From PALSA-600 sp037142875 (lineage in GTDB: Bacteria; Actinomycetota; Thermoleophilia; Gaiellales; Gaiellaceae): a DNA stretch of 14,087 nt. The stretch lies in assembly GCA_037142875.1 (NCBI GenBank), contig JBAWZV010000019.1, forward strand, positions 1 to 14,087. The letters are read 5' to 3'. Below, one piece after another: positions 1-5,391 of the stretch; the stretch's first letter is position 1; the number at the start of each line of letters is the position of its first letter. The notes beneath the pieces are model-generated. The model saw only the letters and a program-made list of their open reading frames with translations. It was not told where the DNA came from and made no database searches. The translations under genes and the position numbers were made by a program.

Positions 1-42
1 TCCAGGAGGGCGAACTCAGCTCGGCCGGGTACGGTCTCTTCT

Positions 43-77
43 CGCCTCCGCCCGGACACTCACGTCCGGCTGAGGCG
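43..77. terminator. Strong imperfect hairpin, possible terminator of an upstream gene
   Basis: CGCCTC (43-48) pairs with GAGGCG (72-77), and inside it CCGGAC (52-57) pairs with GTCCGG (64-69) around a 6-base loop. A small internal loop (49-51 against 70-71) separates the two stems, giving 12 base pairs in all. No T-run follows on either strand, so this is not a textbook intrinsic terminator. G+C-rich bacteria often use hairpins without a T-run, and this one could end a gene lying left of the window. It could equally be a structured leader. Confidence 0.35.
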
Positions 78-141
78 GTCACGGGGCTCCACACAGATGG
101 GGTCAGTGGGTACCTCCCTTGCGATTCGCGATGCCTGAGAT

Positions 142-156
142 GAGGAGTGTCTCCTC
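142..156. other. Short perfect hairpin in the leader region
   Basis: GAGGAG (142-147) and CTCCTC (151-156) form a perfect 6-bp stem with a 3-base loop, 17 bp before regulatory box A. It lies upstream of the proposed transcription start at 225, so if that start is right it would not be in the radical SAM mRNA. Its role is unknown, and chance formation cannot be excluded. Confidence 0.25.
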
Positions 157-170
157 GGCCGGCAAGGGCC

Positions 171-192
171 GCCTGATCAATGTTGATCAGGC
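171..192. promoter_or_regulatory. Regulatory box A, perfect 10-bp inverted repeat
   Basis: GCCTGATCAA (171-180) and TTGATCAGGC (183-192) are exact reverse complements separated by TG. The core TGATCAATGTTGATCA (174-189) recurs as variants at 3432-3447 and 4048-4063. Eleven of 16 positions are identical in all three copies. The core starts exactly 51 bp before the ATG at 225, the same distance as box C to the narK1 ATG. The half-sites resemble FNR half-sites (TTGAT), but TGAT-N8-ATCA is 4 bases wider than the FNR arrangement, so a plain FNR site is unlikely. The binding protein is unknown; the PAS-LuxR regulator encoded downstream is a candidate. Confidence 0.7.
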
Positions 193-211
193 CATCCGCG
201 GCGGGGGCCGG

Positions 212-217
212 TTCGAT
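212..217 (+). promoter_or_regulatory. Possible weak -10 element for a leaderless radical SAM transcript
   Basis: TTCGAT lies 13 to 8 bases before the ATG at 225, the same relative place as TAGCGT before the narK1 ATG. It matches the -10 consensus at only three positions (T1, A5, T6). Its position relative to box A, not its sequence, is the reason for listing it. Confidence 0.3.
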
Positions 218-224
218 ATCTGCA

Positions 225-1361
225 ATGGCTGGCCTCAAGGAGATGACCAGAGAGACGGCGTCCTCGGCGGCCCGGAAGGGACTGCCAGCGGCGCGCCCGC
301 CGGTCGTCGTAGCCTGGGAGGTGACGCGCGCATGTCCGCTTGCGTGCAAGCACTGTCGGGCCGCAGCACAGCACCACGCGCACCCCGCCGAGCTGACGCA
401 CGCAGAGGGGCTCGCACTCCTCGACGACGTCGCCAGCGCGTATCCGGGCGCCGTCCTGATCCTCACCGGCGGCGAGCCGCTCACCCGTTCGGACACGCTG
501 GAGCTCGCAGCGGCGGGCCATGCCCTTGGGCTGCGTATGGCGCTCTCGGTCGATGTCGGAAGCCTTCTCACGCCGCAGAAGTGCGCCGAGATCAGGGCGG
601 CCGGCATCGATGCCGTCTCGTTCAGCCTGCACTTCCCTGACGCACGACGCGGCGATGCGTTCGCCTCGACGCCGGGGTTCTACGCCGGAGCGCTCGAGGG
701 CCTTGCAAACCTCCGCGCAGCCGGCCAGCACGTTCAGATCCACACAACGGTGATGCGTAGCAACGTTGCACTTCTCCCACAGATGCACAAACTGATCGGG
801 GACCTCGGGGCTGGGGCGTGGGAGCTCTTCTTCCTGGTTCCGACTGGCCGCGGGCGCCTACTCGCAGGCGAGGAGCTTCCGGCAGACGAGCAGGAGAAGG
901 TGCTTCAGTGGCTCTACCAACTGCAGCGGGAGTCGCCCTTCCCGGTCAAGCAGATCTGTGCACCGCACTTCCGCCGGATCGAGACTGAGAGCGCCCGTGA
1001 GCGCGGTGAGCCGCGGCCCGAGCGCATCTCCGCCAGGCTCACCACCATGTCGCGCGGCTGCCTTGCGGGGAATGGCTTCTCGTTCGTCTCGCACGTGGGT
1101 GATGTCTGCGGATGCGGGTTCCTCCCGCTCTCCGTCGGCAACGTGCGTGACCGGCCGTTCTCGGAGATCTATGCGAGCGCCCCACTTTTCGAGGCGTTTC
1201 GAAACCCGACGAGCCTTGGCGGGGACTGTGGCGTCTGTGACTACCGCGGCGTCTGCGGTGGGTGCCGCGCTCGCGCATATGCCGCGACGGGAGACCCGCT
1301 TGCCGAAGAGCCGGACTGCGCCCATGTTCCCTCACGTCCCCGCGTTGCCGTTTCGGCCTGA
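225..1361 (+). CDS. Radical SAM/SPASM domain protein, TIGR04053-like
   Basis: This looks like a radical S-adenosylmethionine enzyme that cleaves SAM with a [4Fe-4S] cluster to start radical chemistry; the substrate is not known. From the ATG at 225 the protein is 378 residues. CX3CX2C (C37, C41, C44, in CPLACKHC) binds the SAM cluster, and LTGGEPL is the usual glycine-rich SAM-binding strand. The C-terminal third has many cysteines (C279, C295, C297, C335, C338, C344, C347, C365), typical of SPASM auxiliary clusters. The overall pattern, with WEVTRACPLACKHC at the front and GNVRDRP and CGGCRARAYAATGDPL at the end, matches my memory of the TIGR04053 group, relatives of the heme and heme d1 synthesis enzymes AhbC/AhbD/NirJ. 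ATG 225 is preferred because box A lies 51 bp upstream, as at narK1. A longer start at 180 would lie inside the palindrome. ATG 243 has AAGGAG directly abutting, too close to work as a ribosome site. Likely cotranscribed with the regulator that follows. Family confidence is good, function open. Confidence 0.88.
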   Translation: MAGLKEMTRETASSAARKGLPAARPPVVVAWEVTRACPLACKHCRAAAQHHAHPAELTHAEGLALLDDVASAYPGAVLILTGGEPLTRSDTLELAAAGHALGLRMALSVDVGSLLTPQKCAEIRAAGIDAVSFSLHFPDARRGDAFASTPGFYAGALEGLANLRAAGQHVQIHTTVMRSNVALLPQMHKLIGDLGAGAWELFFLVPTGRGRLLAGEELPADEQEKVLQWLYQLQRESPFPVKQICAPHFRRIETESARERGEPRPERISARLTTMSRGCLAGNGFSFVSHVGDVCGCGFLPLSVGNVRDRPFSEIYASAPLFEAFRNPTSLGGDCGVCDYRGVCGGCRARAYAATGDPLAEEPDCAHVPSRPRVAVSA

Positions 1362-1385
1362 TCGCGCGGCATCGACGGCCGGTAG

Positions 1386-2039
1386 TTGACCGCAAGCATC
1401 CTGCGGCGTCGTGCCGATGGCCCGCGATTCGCCGAGTGTGAAACTGAAGGAGTGACCGGCCGCAAGACAAGCGGGTACGAGTCCTCCGCGGCGCTCTTCA
1501 TCTTCGACCGCGATCTCGAGGTGATCTTGTGGAACCCCGGAGCTGAGGCGCTGACGGGAATCGCCGCCGAGGACGCCGTCGGCCGACAGTGCTGGGAGGT
1601 GATCGGCGGCGAGGACGACGAGGGGGCGATGGTGTGTCACGCGGGTTGTTCGCGCGCACGCCAGTTGCGCGAGGGGCGATCAGTTCCGAAGGACGAGTTC
1701 TTCGCACGCACCGCAACAGGCCGCAGCCGGCTCTCCTTCGAGACGATCTCCGCGCACAGCGAGTCCGGACCCCGCTTCCTTCACCTGATGAGGGAGGCGC
1801 CGTGCAAGGAGGTCGCACCGGTCGCCGAGGCTCGACTCGGTCCGCCGCCGAACCTGACTCCCCGACAGCGCGAGATCCTCGGTCTGATCGGTGGAGGACA
1901 GCCCGTGAAGGTGGTCGCAGCGCGGCTTGGCCTGATGGAGACGACGGTCCGAAACCACGTGCGGCTCCTCCTTGTCGCGCTCGGTGCACACTCGCAGCTC
2001 GAGGCCGTGGCGCGCGCCCGCTCCTTCGGCCTGATCTGA
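1386..2039 (+). CDS. PAS domain LuxR-type one-component transcriptional regulator
   Basis: Likely a cytoplasmic DNA-binding regulator. Residues about 34-135 form a PAS sensor domain (LFIFDRDLEVILWNPGAEALTG). Residues about 157-215 form a LuxR/GerE helix-turn-helix (LTPRQREILGLI, then VKVVAARLGLMETTVRNHV). No receiver domain is visible, so it is not an ordinary NarL response regulator; it would sense through the PAS fold. Three cysteines, C69, C84 and C88 in QCWEVIGG...VCHAGC, sit where many bacterial PAS proteins carry a conserved C...C-x3-C set, so redox, metal or iron-sulfur sensing is possible but unproven. The start is uncertain. TTG 1386 gives 217 residues. GTG 1452 gives 195 and keeps the whole PAS domain, but its AAGGA has no spacing. 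It lies 24 bases after the radical SAM gene on the same strand. It is the only regulator in the window, hence the candidate for boxes A, B and C. Confidence 0.85.
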   Translation: MTASILRRRADGPRFAECETEGVTGRKTSGYESSAALFIFDRDLEVILWNPGAEALTGIAAEDAVGRQCWEVIGGEDDEGAMVCHAGCSRARQLREGRSVPKDEFFARTATGRSRLSFETISAHSESGPRFLHLMREAPCKEVAPVAEARLGPPPNLTPRQREILGLIGGGQPVKVVAARLGLMETTVRNHVRLLLVALGAHSQLEAVARARSFGLI

Positions 2040-2042
2040 GGT

Positions 2043-3431
2043 TCAGCGTGCCGGTGCACCGGCACGCCAGGTCGCCTGGATGGCTACGGCCGCCAGCGCG
2101 GCCGAAGCAACGAGGAGTCCGGATCCTGCGTACGCCGCGGCCTGGACATTCTCGACGACCCCCACCGCCACAAGCTCAACGCCCACGGCGAAACACGACG
2201 CTTCGCCGACCCAGCGCCTGCGCGGGTAGAGCGCAACCTGTTCTGGTCGTGGCCCCGGGGGCCAGGAGACCCAGGCGGAGAGCGACAGCAGCTTCCCGAG
2301 GTGGCCGAGCGTGACGCCCGTCGCGAAGCCGCCGAGCAGGAACAGGACGTAGATCTCCTCGATGTGCGGCGACGGCGTCTTGCGGCCGAGCAGCCAGAGC
2401 CCTGCGGCTCCCGCCTGGACAAGGAAGGCCATGCCGACCGTGAAGTGGAGGAGCGGGGCCTCGAGGCCGTGGAGCCGGTGGCCGCGGCGAACCCGGTTCA
2501 TGAGCAGCCCGAACCGAACGAGCGCAACGATGACAACGGCGGCACCGACAACGGCGAGCGCGCGTGAGGCTGCGATGCCGGCGATGATCAGCCAGAGCCC
2601 GGCGCCGACGAGGATCTCGTCGGCGGGGTAGCGGCGAGGACCAGCTGCGGGCGCGAGGGAGAGCATCGGTCCGAGTGTCCGGCCGACGGTGAGGATCAGC
2701 ATCGTGAGCCAGCCGAGGACGGCGAGGTTCAGGTGCGTCGTTACCGACTCTCCTTCGGAGAGCCCGAAGAGCCCTCCCGAGCCGAAGACGATGACTCCCG
2801 CCGTGAAGGCCATTGCTGCGTGCAGGGCTGAGAGCGAGACGCCCACCCGACTCGCCATGACCACGCGGCCTTTCGGGGCGCGCCTGACGAGCGTGCCGAC
2901 CTCAACGAGCAGGAGGAGCACGCCGACTCCGGCCACGCTGGCGGCCGGGTACGCGAGGATGGGCTGGTGGATCGCGATCCCGACGGCGAGGAGAGGGCCA
3001 CCCCAGAGCAGCGGCAGCGCGATGAGGGCTCGCCGACCGGGCGCACCGTTTCGCATCAGCACGGGCAGGATGTGAAGCACGCCGCCGGCGACTCCAAACG
3101 GGAGAAACCCCAGCCCGAGCAGGTGGACAGCGAGGAGCACCGGTGCGTTCGTCGGCGCACCCGCGACGAGGTCGGGGACGGCGACGACGAGCGTGATCGC
3201 GGCCGCGCCGAAGCACGCGACCGCGCTCGCCGCATACCCGGCGACGATGACGAAGCGGGCGGGCCGACCAGTCGCCCGGCCGATCTGGAGGATGGGGGAC
3301 GGGCGCCGAGAACCGGGTGGCGACGCACCGACAGTCAGCTCGCGCTCCTGAGCGTGCCCCCGAGGTTCATGGCCGGCGCATTCCGTGAGCGCATCGTGGA
3401 CAAGACTCCACGCTGCGTCCTCCGTGAGCAA
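2043..3431 (-). CDS. Polytopic membrane protein, heme-copper oxidase subunit I-like / NnrS-like
   Basis: About 460 residues, mostly hydrophobic from residue 60 on, with roughly 10 to 12 predicted membrane helices. Histidines sit within or at the ends of helices: H103 and H120 (AVHLLGLGF...GGVLHILPVLM), H204, H233 (TTHLNLAVLGWLTM), H329 (LHFTVGMAF) and H377 (GVTLGHLGKLL). This layout resembles the cbb3/NnrS group of heme-copper-oxidase-subunit-I-like proteins, some of which occur near denitrification and nitric oxide response genes. A heme- or copper-binding role in NO tolerance is plausible, but I cannot assign it firmly. The start is a problem: the only upstream start in this frame is TTG at 3431, with a stop two codons earlier. 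No ATG or GTG follows before residue 126, and the first 55 or so residues look unconserved. It is divergent from mobA and its start touches box B. It converges on the PAS-LuxR gene with a 3-base gap. Confidence 0.8.
   Translation of the reverse strand: MLTEDAAWSLVHDALTECAGHEPRGHAQERELTVGASPPGSRRPSPILQIGRATGRPARFVIVAGYAASAVACFGAAAITLVVAVPDLVAGAPTNAPVLLAVHLLGLGFLPFGVAGGVLHILPVLMRNGAPGRRALIALPLLWGGPLLAVGIAIHQPILAYPAASVAGVGVLLLLVEVGTLVRRAPKGRVVMASRVGVSLSALHAAMAFTAGVIVFGSGGLFGLSEGESVTTHLNLAVLGWLTMLILTVGRTLGPMLSLAPAAGPRRYPADEILVGAGLWLIIAGIAASRALAVVGAAVVIVALVRFGLLMNRVRRGHRLHGLEAPLLHFTVGMAFLVQAGAAGLWLLGRKTPSPHIEEIYVLFLLGGFATGVTLGHLGKLLSLSAWVSWPPGPRPEQVALYPRRRWVGEASCFAVGVELVAVGVVENVQAAAYAGSGLLVASAALAAVAIQATWRAGAPAR
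2046..2067. terminator. Perfect 22-bp palindrome between convergent genes, possible bidirectional terminator
   Basis: The 11-base arm GCGTGCCGGTG (2046-2056) is followed directly by its exact reverse complement (2057-2067). As RNA it would fold into a 9-bp G+C-rich stem with a TGCA loop. It lies seven bases past the stop of the PAS-LuxR gene and inside the last codons of the opposing membrane-protein gene, which encode the C-terminal RAGAPAR. That is where two converging transcripts need stopping. There is no T-run, so the terminator role is inferred from place and stem strength. Confidence 0.5.
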
Positions 3432-4000
3432 TGATCAAGATGCATCAGATGAGTCCTCCTCGCGTCGAGCCCGTTACCGGCATCTTGCTCGTCGGCGGAG
3501 CAAGCCGTCGCTTCGGCTCTCCGAAGGCGCTCGCGCGCTTCGGGGACGAGACGCTCGCCGAGCGAGCCTGGCGGCTGCTCGGGGAGGCGTTTGGCGAGCG
3601 GATCGCGGTCGGGAAGGCCGACGAGCTCGACCTTCCATTTCCCGTGCTCGACGACAGGGCCGACGTTCGTGCACCGCTCGCGGGGATCGTGGCGGGACTA
3701 CGAGCCGTACGGAGTCCGGTGGCGGTCGTGATCCCTGTTGACTGCCCGCTCCTCGAGCCGGCCGACCTCAGGCTGCTGGCAGCCGCGTGTGGTGACGCCG
3801 ACGCTGCGACTGTCGCAAGCGGGCCGCTCCCTGGTGCCTACGCCCAGTCGTCGCTCCCCACCCTTGAGCGTTGCCTACGCAACGGCACCCTCAAGATCCG
3901 AGACGTCCTCGAAGGTCTCGATGTCCGTCTGGTCGAGATCGCCCCCGCGCGTCTCGCAAACGCAAATACGCCAGCTGAGCTGGCTTCGCTGCAGGAGTAG
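3431..4000 (+). CDS. mobA: Molybdenum cofactor guanylyltransferase MobA
   Basis: MobA transfers GMP from GTP to Mo-molybdopterin, making the guanine dinucleotide form; two such units form the bis-MGD cofactor of NarG. The N-terminal nucleotide-binding loop reads GILLVGGASRRFGSPKAL (residues 17-34), matching the family signature LxGGxSxRxGxxK. RAPLAGIVAGL corresponds to the usual GPLAGI segment, and VIPVDCPLL carries the Mg-binding aspartate region. At 189 residues it is of normal family length and cytoplasmic. Three close ATGs (3431, 3440, 3449) are possible starts, none with a good Shine-Dalgarno. The first is listed here; 3449 would leave box B wholly upstream. A nearby source of bis-MGD makes sense beside narG. 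About 100 bases separate it from narK1, with that gene's promoter between. Confidence 0.9.
   Translation: MIKMHQMSPPRVEPVTGILLVGGASRRFGSPKALARFGDETLAERAWRLLGEAFGERIAVGKADELDLPFPVLDDRADVRAPLAGIVAGLRAVRSPVAVVIPVDCPLLEPADLRLLAAACGDADAATVASGPLPGAYAQSSLPTLERCLRNGTLKIRDVLEGLDVRLVEIAPARLANANTPAELASLQE
3432..3447. promoter_or_regulatory. Regulatory box B in the divergent region
   Basis: TGATCAAGATGCATCA shares the TGAT-N8-ATCA frame of box A and matches it at 12 of 16 positions. It lies between the TTG start of the minus-strand membrane gene and the coding start of mobA, overlapping the first mobA ATG (3431). From here the mobA start is too close for class II activation. Toward the minus strand, a position 51 bp from the box edge would be 3396, next to an out-of-frame ATG at 3394. 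So it could activate the membrane gene, block mobA, or both. Confidence 0.55.
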
Positions 4001-4047
4001 CAGGGGCCCAGGGCCACCAGCGCCCGCGTCGGCGCGATTGTGCGGAC

Positions 4048-4063
4048 TGAGCAATTTTGATCA
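4048..4063. promoter_or_regulatory. Regulatory box C upstream of narK1
   Basis: TGAGCAATTTTGATCA matches box A at 14 of 16 positions and keeps the same inverted-repeat layout with one imperfect left-arm base (G for T). It starts 51 bp before the narK1 ATG at 4099, and its centre is 43.5 bp before that ATG. If transcription begins at the ATG, this is near the -41.5/-42.5 place used by class II activators such as CRP/FNR and LuxR-type proteins. It is the natural control point for the whole nar operon. Confidence 0.65.
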
Positions 4064-4085
4064 TGTAAGCGGCGGGCCACGCGTC

Positions 4086-4091
4086 TAGCGT
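4086..4091 (+). promoter_or_regulatory. -10 element for a leaderless narK1 transcript
   Basis: TAGCGT fits the actinobacterial TANNNT -10 pattern and ends 7 bases before the narK1 ATG at 4099, the spacing expected if the A of the ATG is the first transcribed base. No Shine-Dalgarno sequence is present before this ATG, in contrast to the strong ones at narG, narH, narJ and narI. No convincing -35 is visible, consistent with an activator-dependent promoter using box C. Confidence 0.5.
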
Positions 4092-4098
4092 CGACTGA

Positions 4099-5391
4099 AT
4101 GAGCGGCGTCCATTCCCTCGGTCAGTCGCAGGCGTGGAATGCCGCTGTCCCGGCGAGCGGTCGGAGCCGTCGGACAGTGCTCACGGTGGCCACGGCCGAC
4201 TTCACCGTGTTCTTCGCGGTGTGGGTGATGTTTGCGATCGTCGGCATCCCGCTTCGCAAGGAGCTCGGTCTGAGTGACGGCGAGTTCGCGTTCCTGGTTG
4301 CCATCCCGATCCTCACGGGCTCGCTGCTCCGGGTCCCGGTCGGCCTGCTGACCGATCACGTCGGTGGTCGAAAGGTGATGACCGCGCTGCTCGTCGTGAC
4401 CTCGGTACCGGCATTCCTGATCAGCCACGCGCACGGGTACCATATGCTCGTCTTCCTCGCCTTCCTGCTCGGGATTGCGGGCACCTCGTTCGCCGCCGGG
4501 ATCGCCTGGGTTGCGGCCTGGTTTCCGCATGAGCGGCAAGGGTTCGCACTCGGCACGTTCGGCGCCGGAAACGTCGGGGCCTCGATCACCAAGCTGATCG
4601 CCCCGACGCTCGTGACTGCGATCGGGACGGCCGGCGTTATCGGCGGATTCGTCCCGGGCGGCTGGCGGTTCGTCCCGTTCACCTACGGCGTCGCGCTGCT
4701 CGTGATGGCCGTCGTGACCTGGACGTGTTGCCCGAAGGTCGACCCGCGTCCTGGCAGGGGACGGACGCTCCGCGAGCTCGTCTACCCGCTTCGCTTCCTG
4801 CGCGTCTGGCGGTTTGGTCTCTACTACCTGGTCGTCTTCGGGGCGTATGTCGCGCTCTCTCTCTGGCTCCCGAAGTACTACGTCGACGTCTACGGCTTCG
4901 AGCTCCACGACGCCGGCTTCCTCACCGCGCTCTTCATCTTCCCGGCCAGCCTACTTCGCCCTGTCGGCGGCCACCTCTCCGATCGCTTCGGTGCCCGCGT
5001 CATCACCTACACCGCGTTCATCGTGATGTGCGGGGCACTTGCCGCACTCAGCTTCAAGATGAGAGTCGTCCCGTTCACAGCGCTGATGGTTCTCGTCGGC
5101 GTGACGATGGGGCTCGGAAAGGCATCTGTCTACAAGTACATCTCGGACTACTTCCCGCGGGACGTCGGTGCGGTCGGCGGCCTTGTGGGTTCCATCGGCG
5201 GTCTCGGCGGTTTCGTCCTCCCCCTCCTGTTTGCCTGGACGCAGTCGTCGACCGGCCGTCCTCAGAGCACGTTCCTGGTGCTGCTGCTGTTCGCGGTCAC
5301 GTGCCTTGTCTGGCTGCACGTCGTCGTCGTGCACATGCTGCGCCACCCGCAGCTCAATCATCCATCTCTCGAAAGTGAGGCCGCTCGATGA
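4099..5391 (+). CDS. narK1: NarK1-type nitrate transporter (MFS, likely nitrate/proton symporter)
   Basis: A 430-residue major facilitator protein of the nitrate/nitrite porter family with about 12 membrane helices. Arg78 in helix 2 (GSLLRVPVGLLTD) and Arg287 in the second half (ASLLRPVGGHLSDRFG) match the substrate-binding arginine pair of NarK (R89 and R305 in E. coli). The two glycine-rich nitrate signatures are visible: GTFGAGNVGASITKLIAPTL near residue 152, and SVYKYISDYFPRDVGAVGG followed by a GSIGGLGG stretch near 343-371. The sequence reads like the type I group, thought to bring nitrate in with protons to start respiration. It is the first gene of the operon, behind box C and a leaderless-type promoter, and overlaps narK2 by four bases. 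The type I assignment is by sequence feel and gene order, not alignment. Confidence 0.9.
   Translation: MSGVHSLGQSQAWNAAVPASGRSRRTVLTVATADFTVFFAVWVMFAIVGIPLRKELGLSDGEFAFLVAIPILTGSLLRVPVGLLTDHVGGRKVMTALLVVTSVPAFLISHAHGYHMLVFLAFLLGIAGTSFAAGIAWVAAWFPHERQGFALGTFGAGNVGASITKLIAPTLVTAIGTAGVIGGFVPGGWRFVPFTYGVALLVMAVVTWTCCPKVDPRPGRGRTLRELVYPLRFLRVWRFGLYYLVVFGAYVALSLWLPKYYVDVYGFELHDAGFLTALFIFPASLLRPVGGHLSDRFGARVITYTAFIVMCGALAALSFKMRVVPFTALMVLVGVTMGLGKASVYKYISDYFPRDVGAVGGLVGSIGGLGGFVLPLLFAWTQSSTGRPQSTFLVLLLFAVTCLVWLHVVVVHMLRHPQLNHPSLESEAAR

Noticed and set aside
1..100. Possible ends or starts of a neighbouring gene at the left edge (open frames on + ending near 138-144, and a GTG-started frame on the minus strand)
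   Set aside because: The fragments are too short, show no family motif and have no good ribosome site. No gene can be supported.
174..189. Box A as a standard FNR or CRP site
   Set aside because: FNR sites are TTGAT-N4-ATCAA and CRP sites TGTGA-N6-TCACA. The spacing here (TGAT-N8-ATCA) differs by 4 bases, so I keep it as an unnamed box.
237..245. AAGGAG next to ATG 243 as the start signal of the radical SAM gene
   Set aside because: There is no spacer between the purine run and the ATG. The 51-bp spacing from box A supports ATG 225 better.
119..640. Open frame on the + strand overlapping the radical SAM gene
   Set aside because: Arg/Gly/Pro-rich translation with no recognisable motif. The overlapping frame holds clear radical SAM motifs, so this is an out-of-frame shadow in G+C-rich DNA.
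1359..1374. TGATCGCGCGGCATCG at the end of the radical SAM gene as a fourth regulatory box
   Set aside because: Only the outer TGAT and ATC agree, the inner CAA/TTG part is absent, and it covers the stop codon. Probably chance.
3838..4908. Long minus-strand open frame across mobA and narK1
   Set aside because: Extremely Arg/Asp/Glu-rich without motifs, and opposite two recognised genes; a shadow frame.
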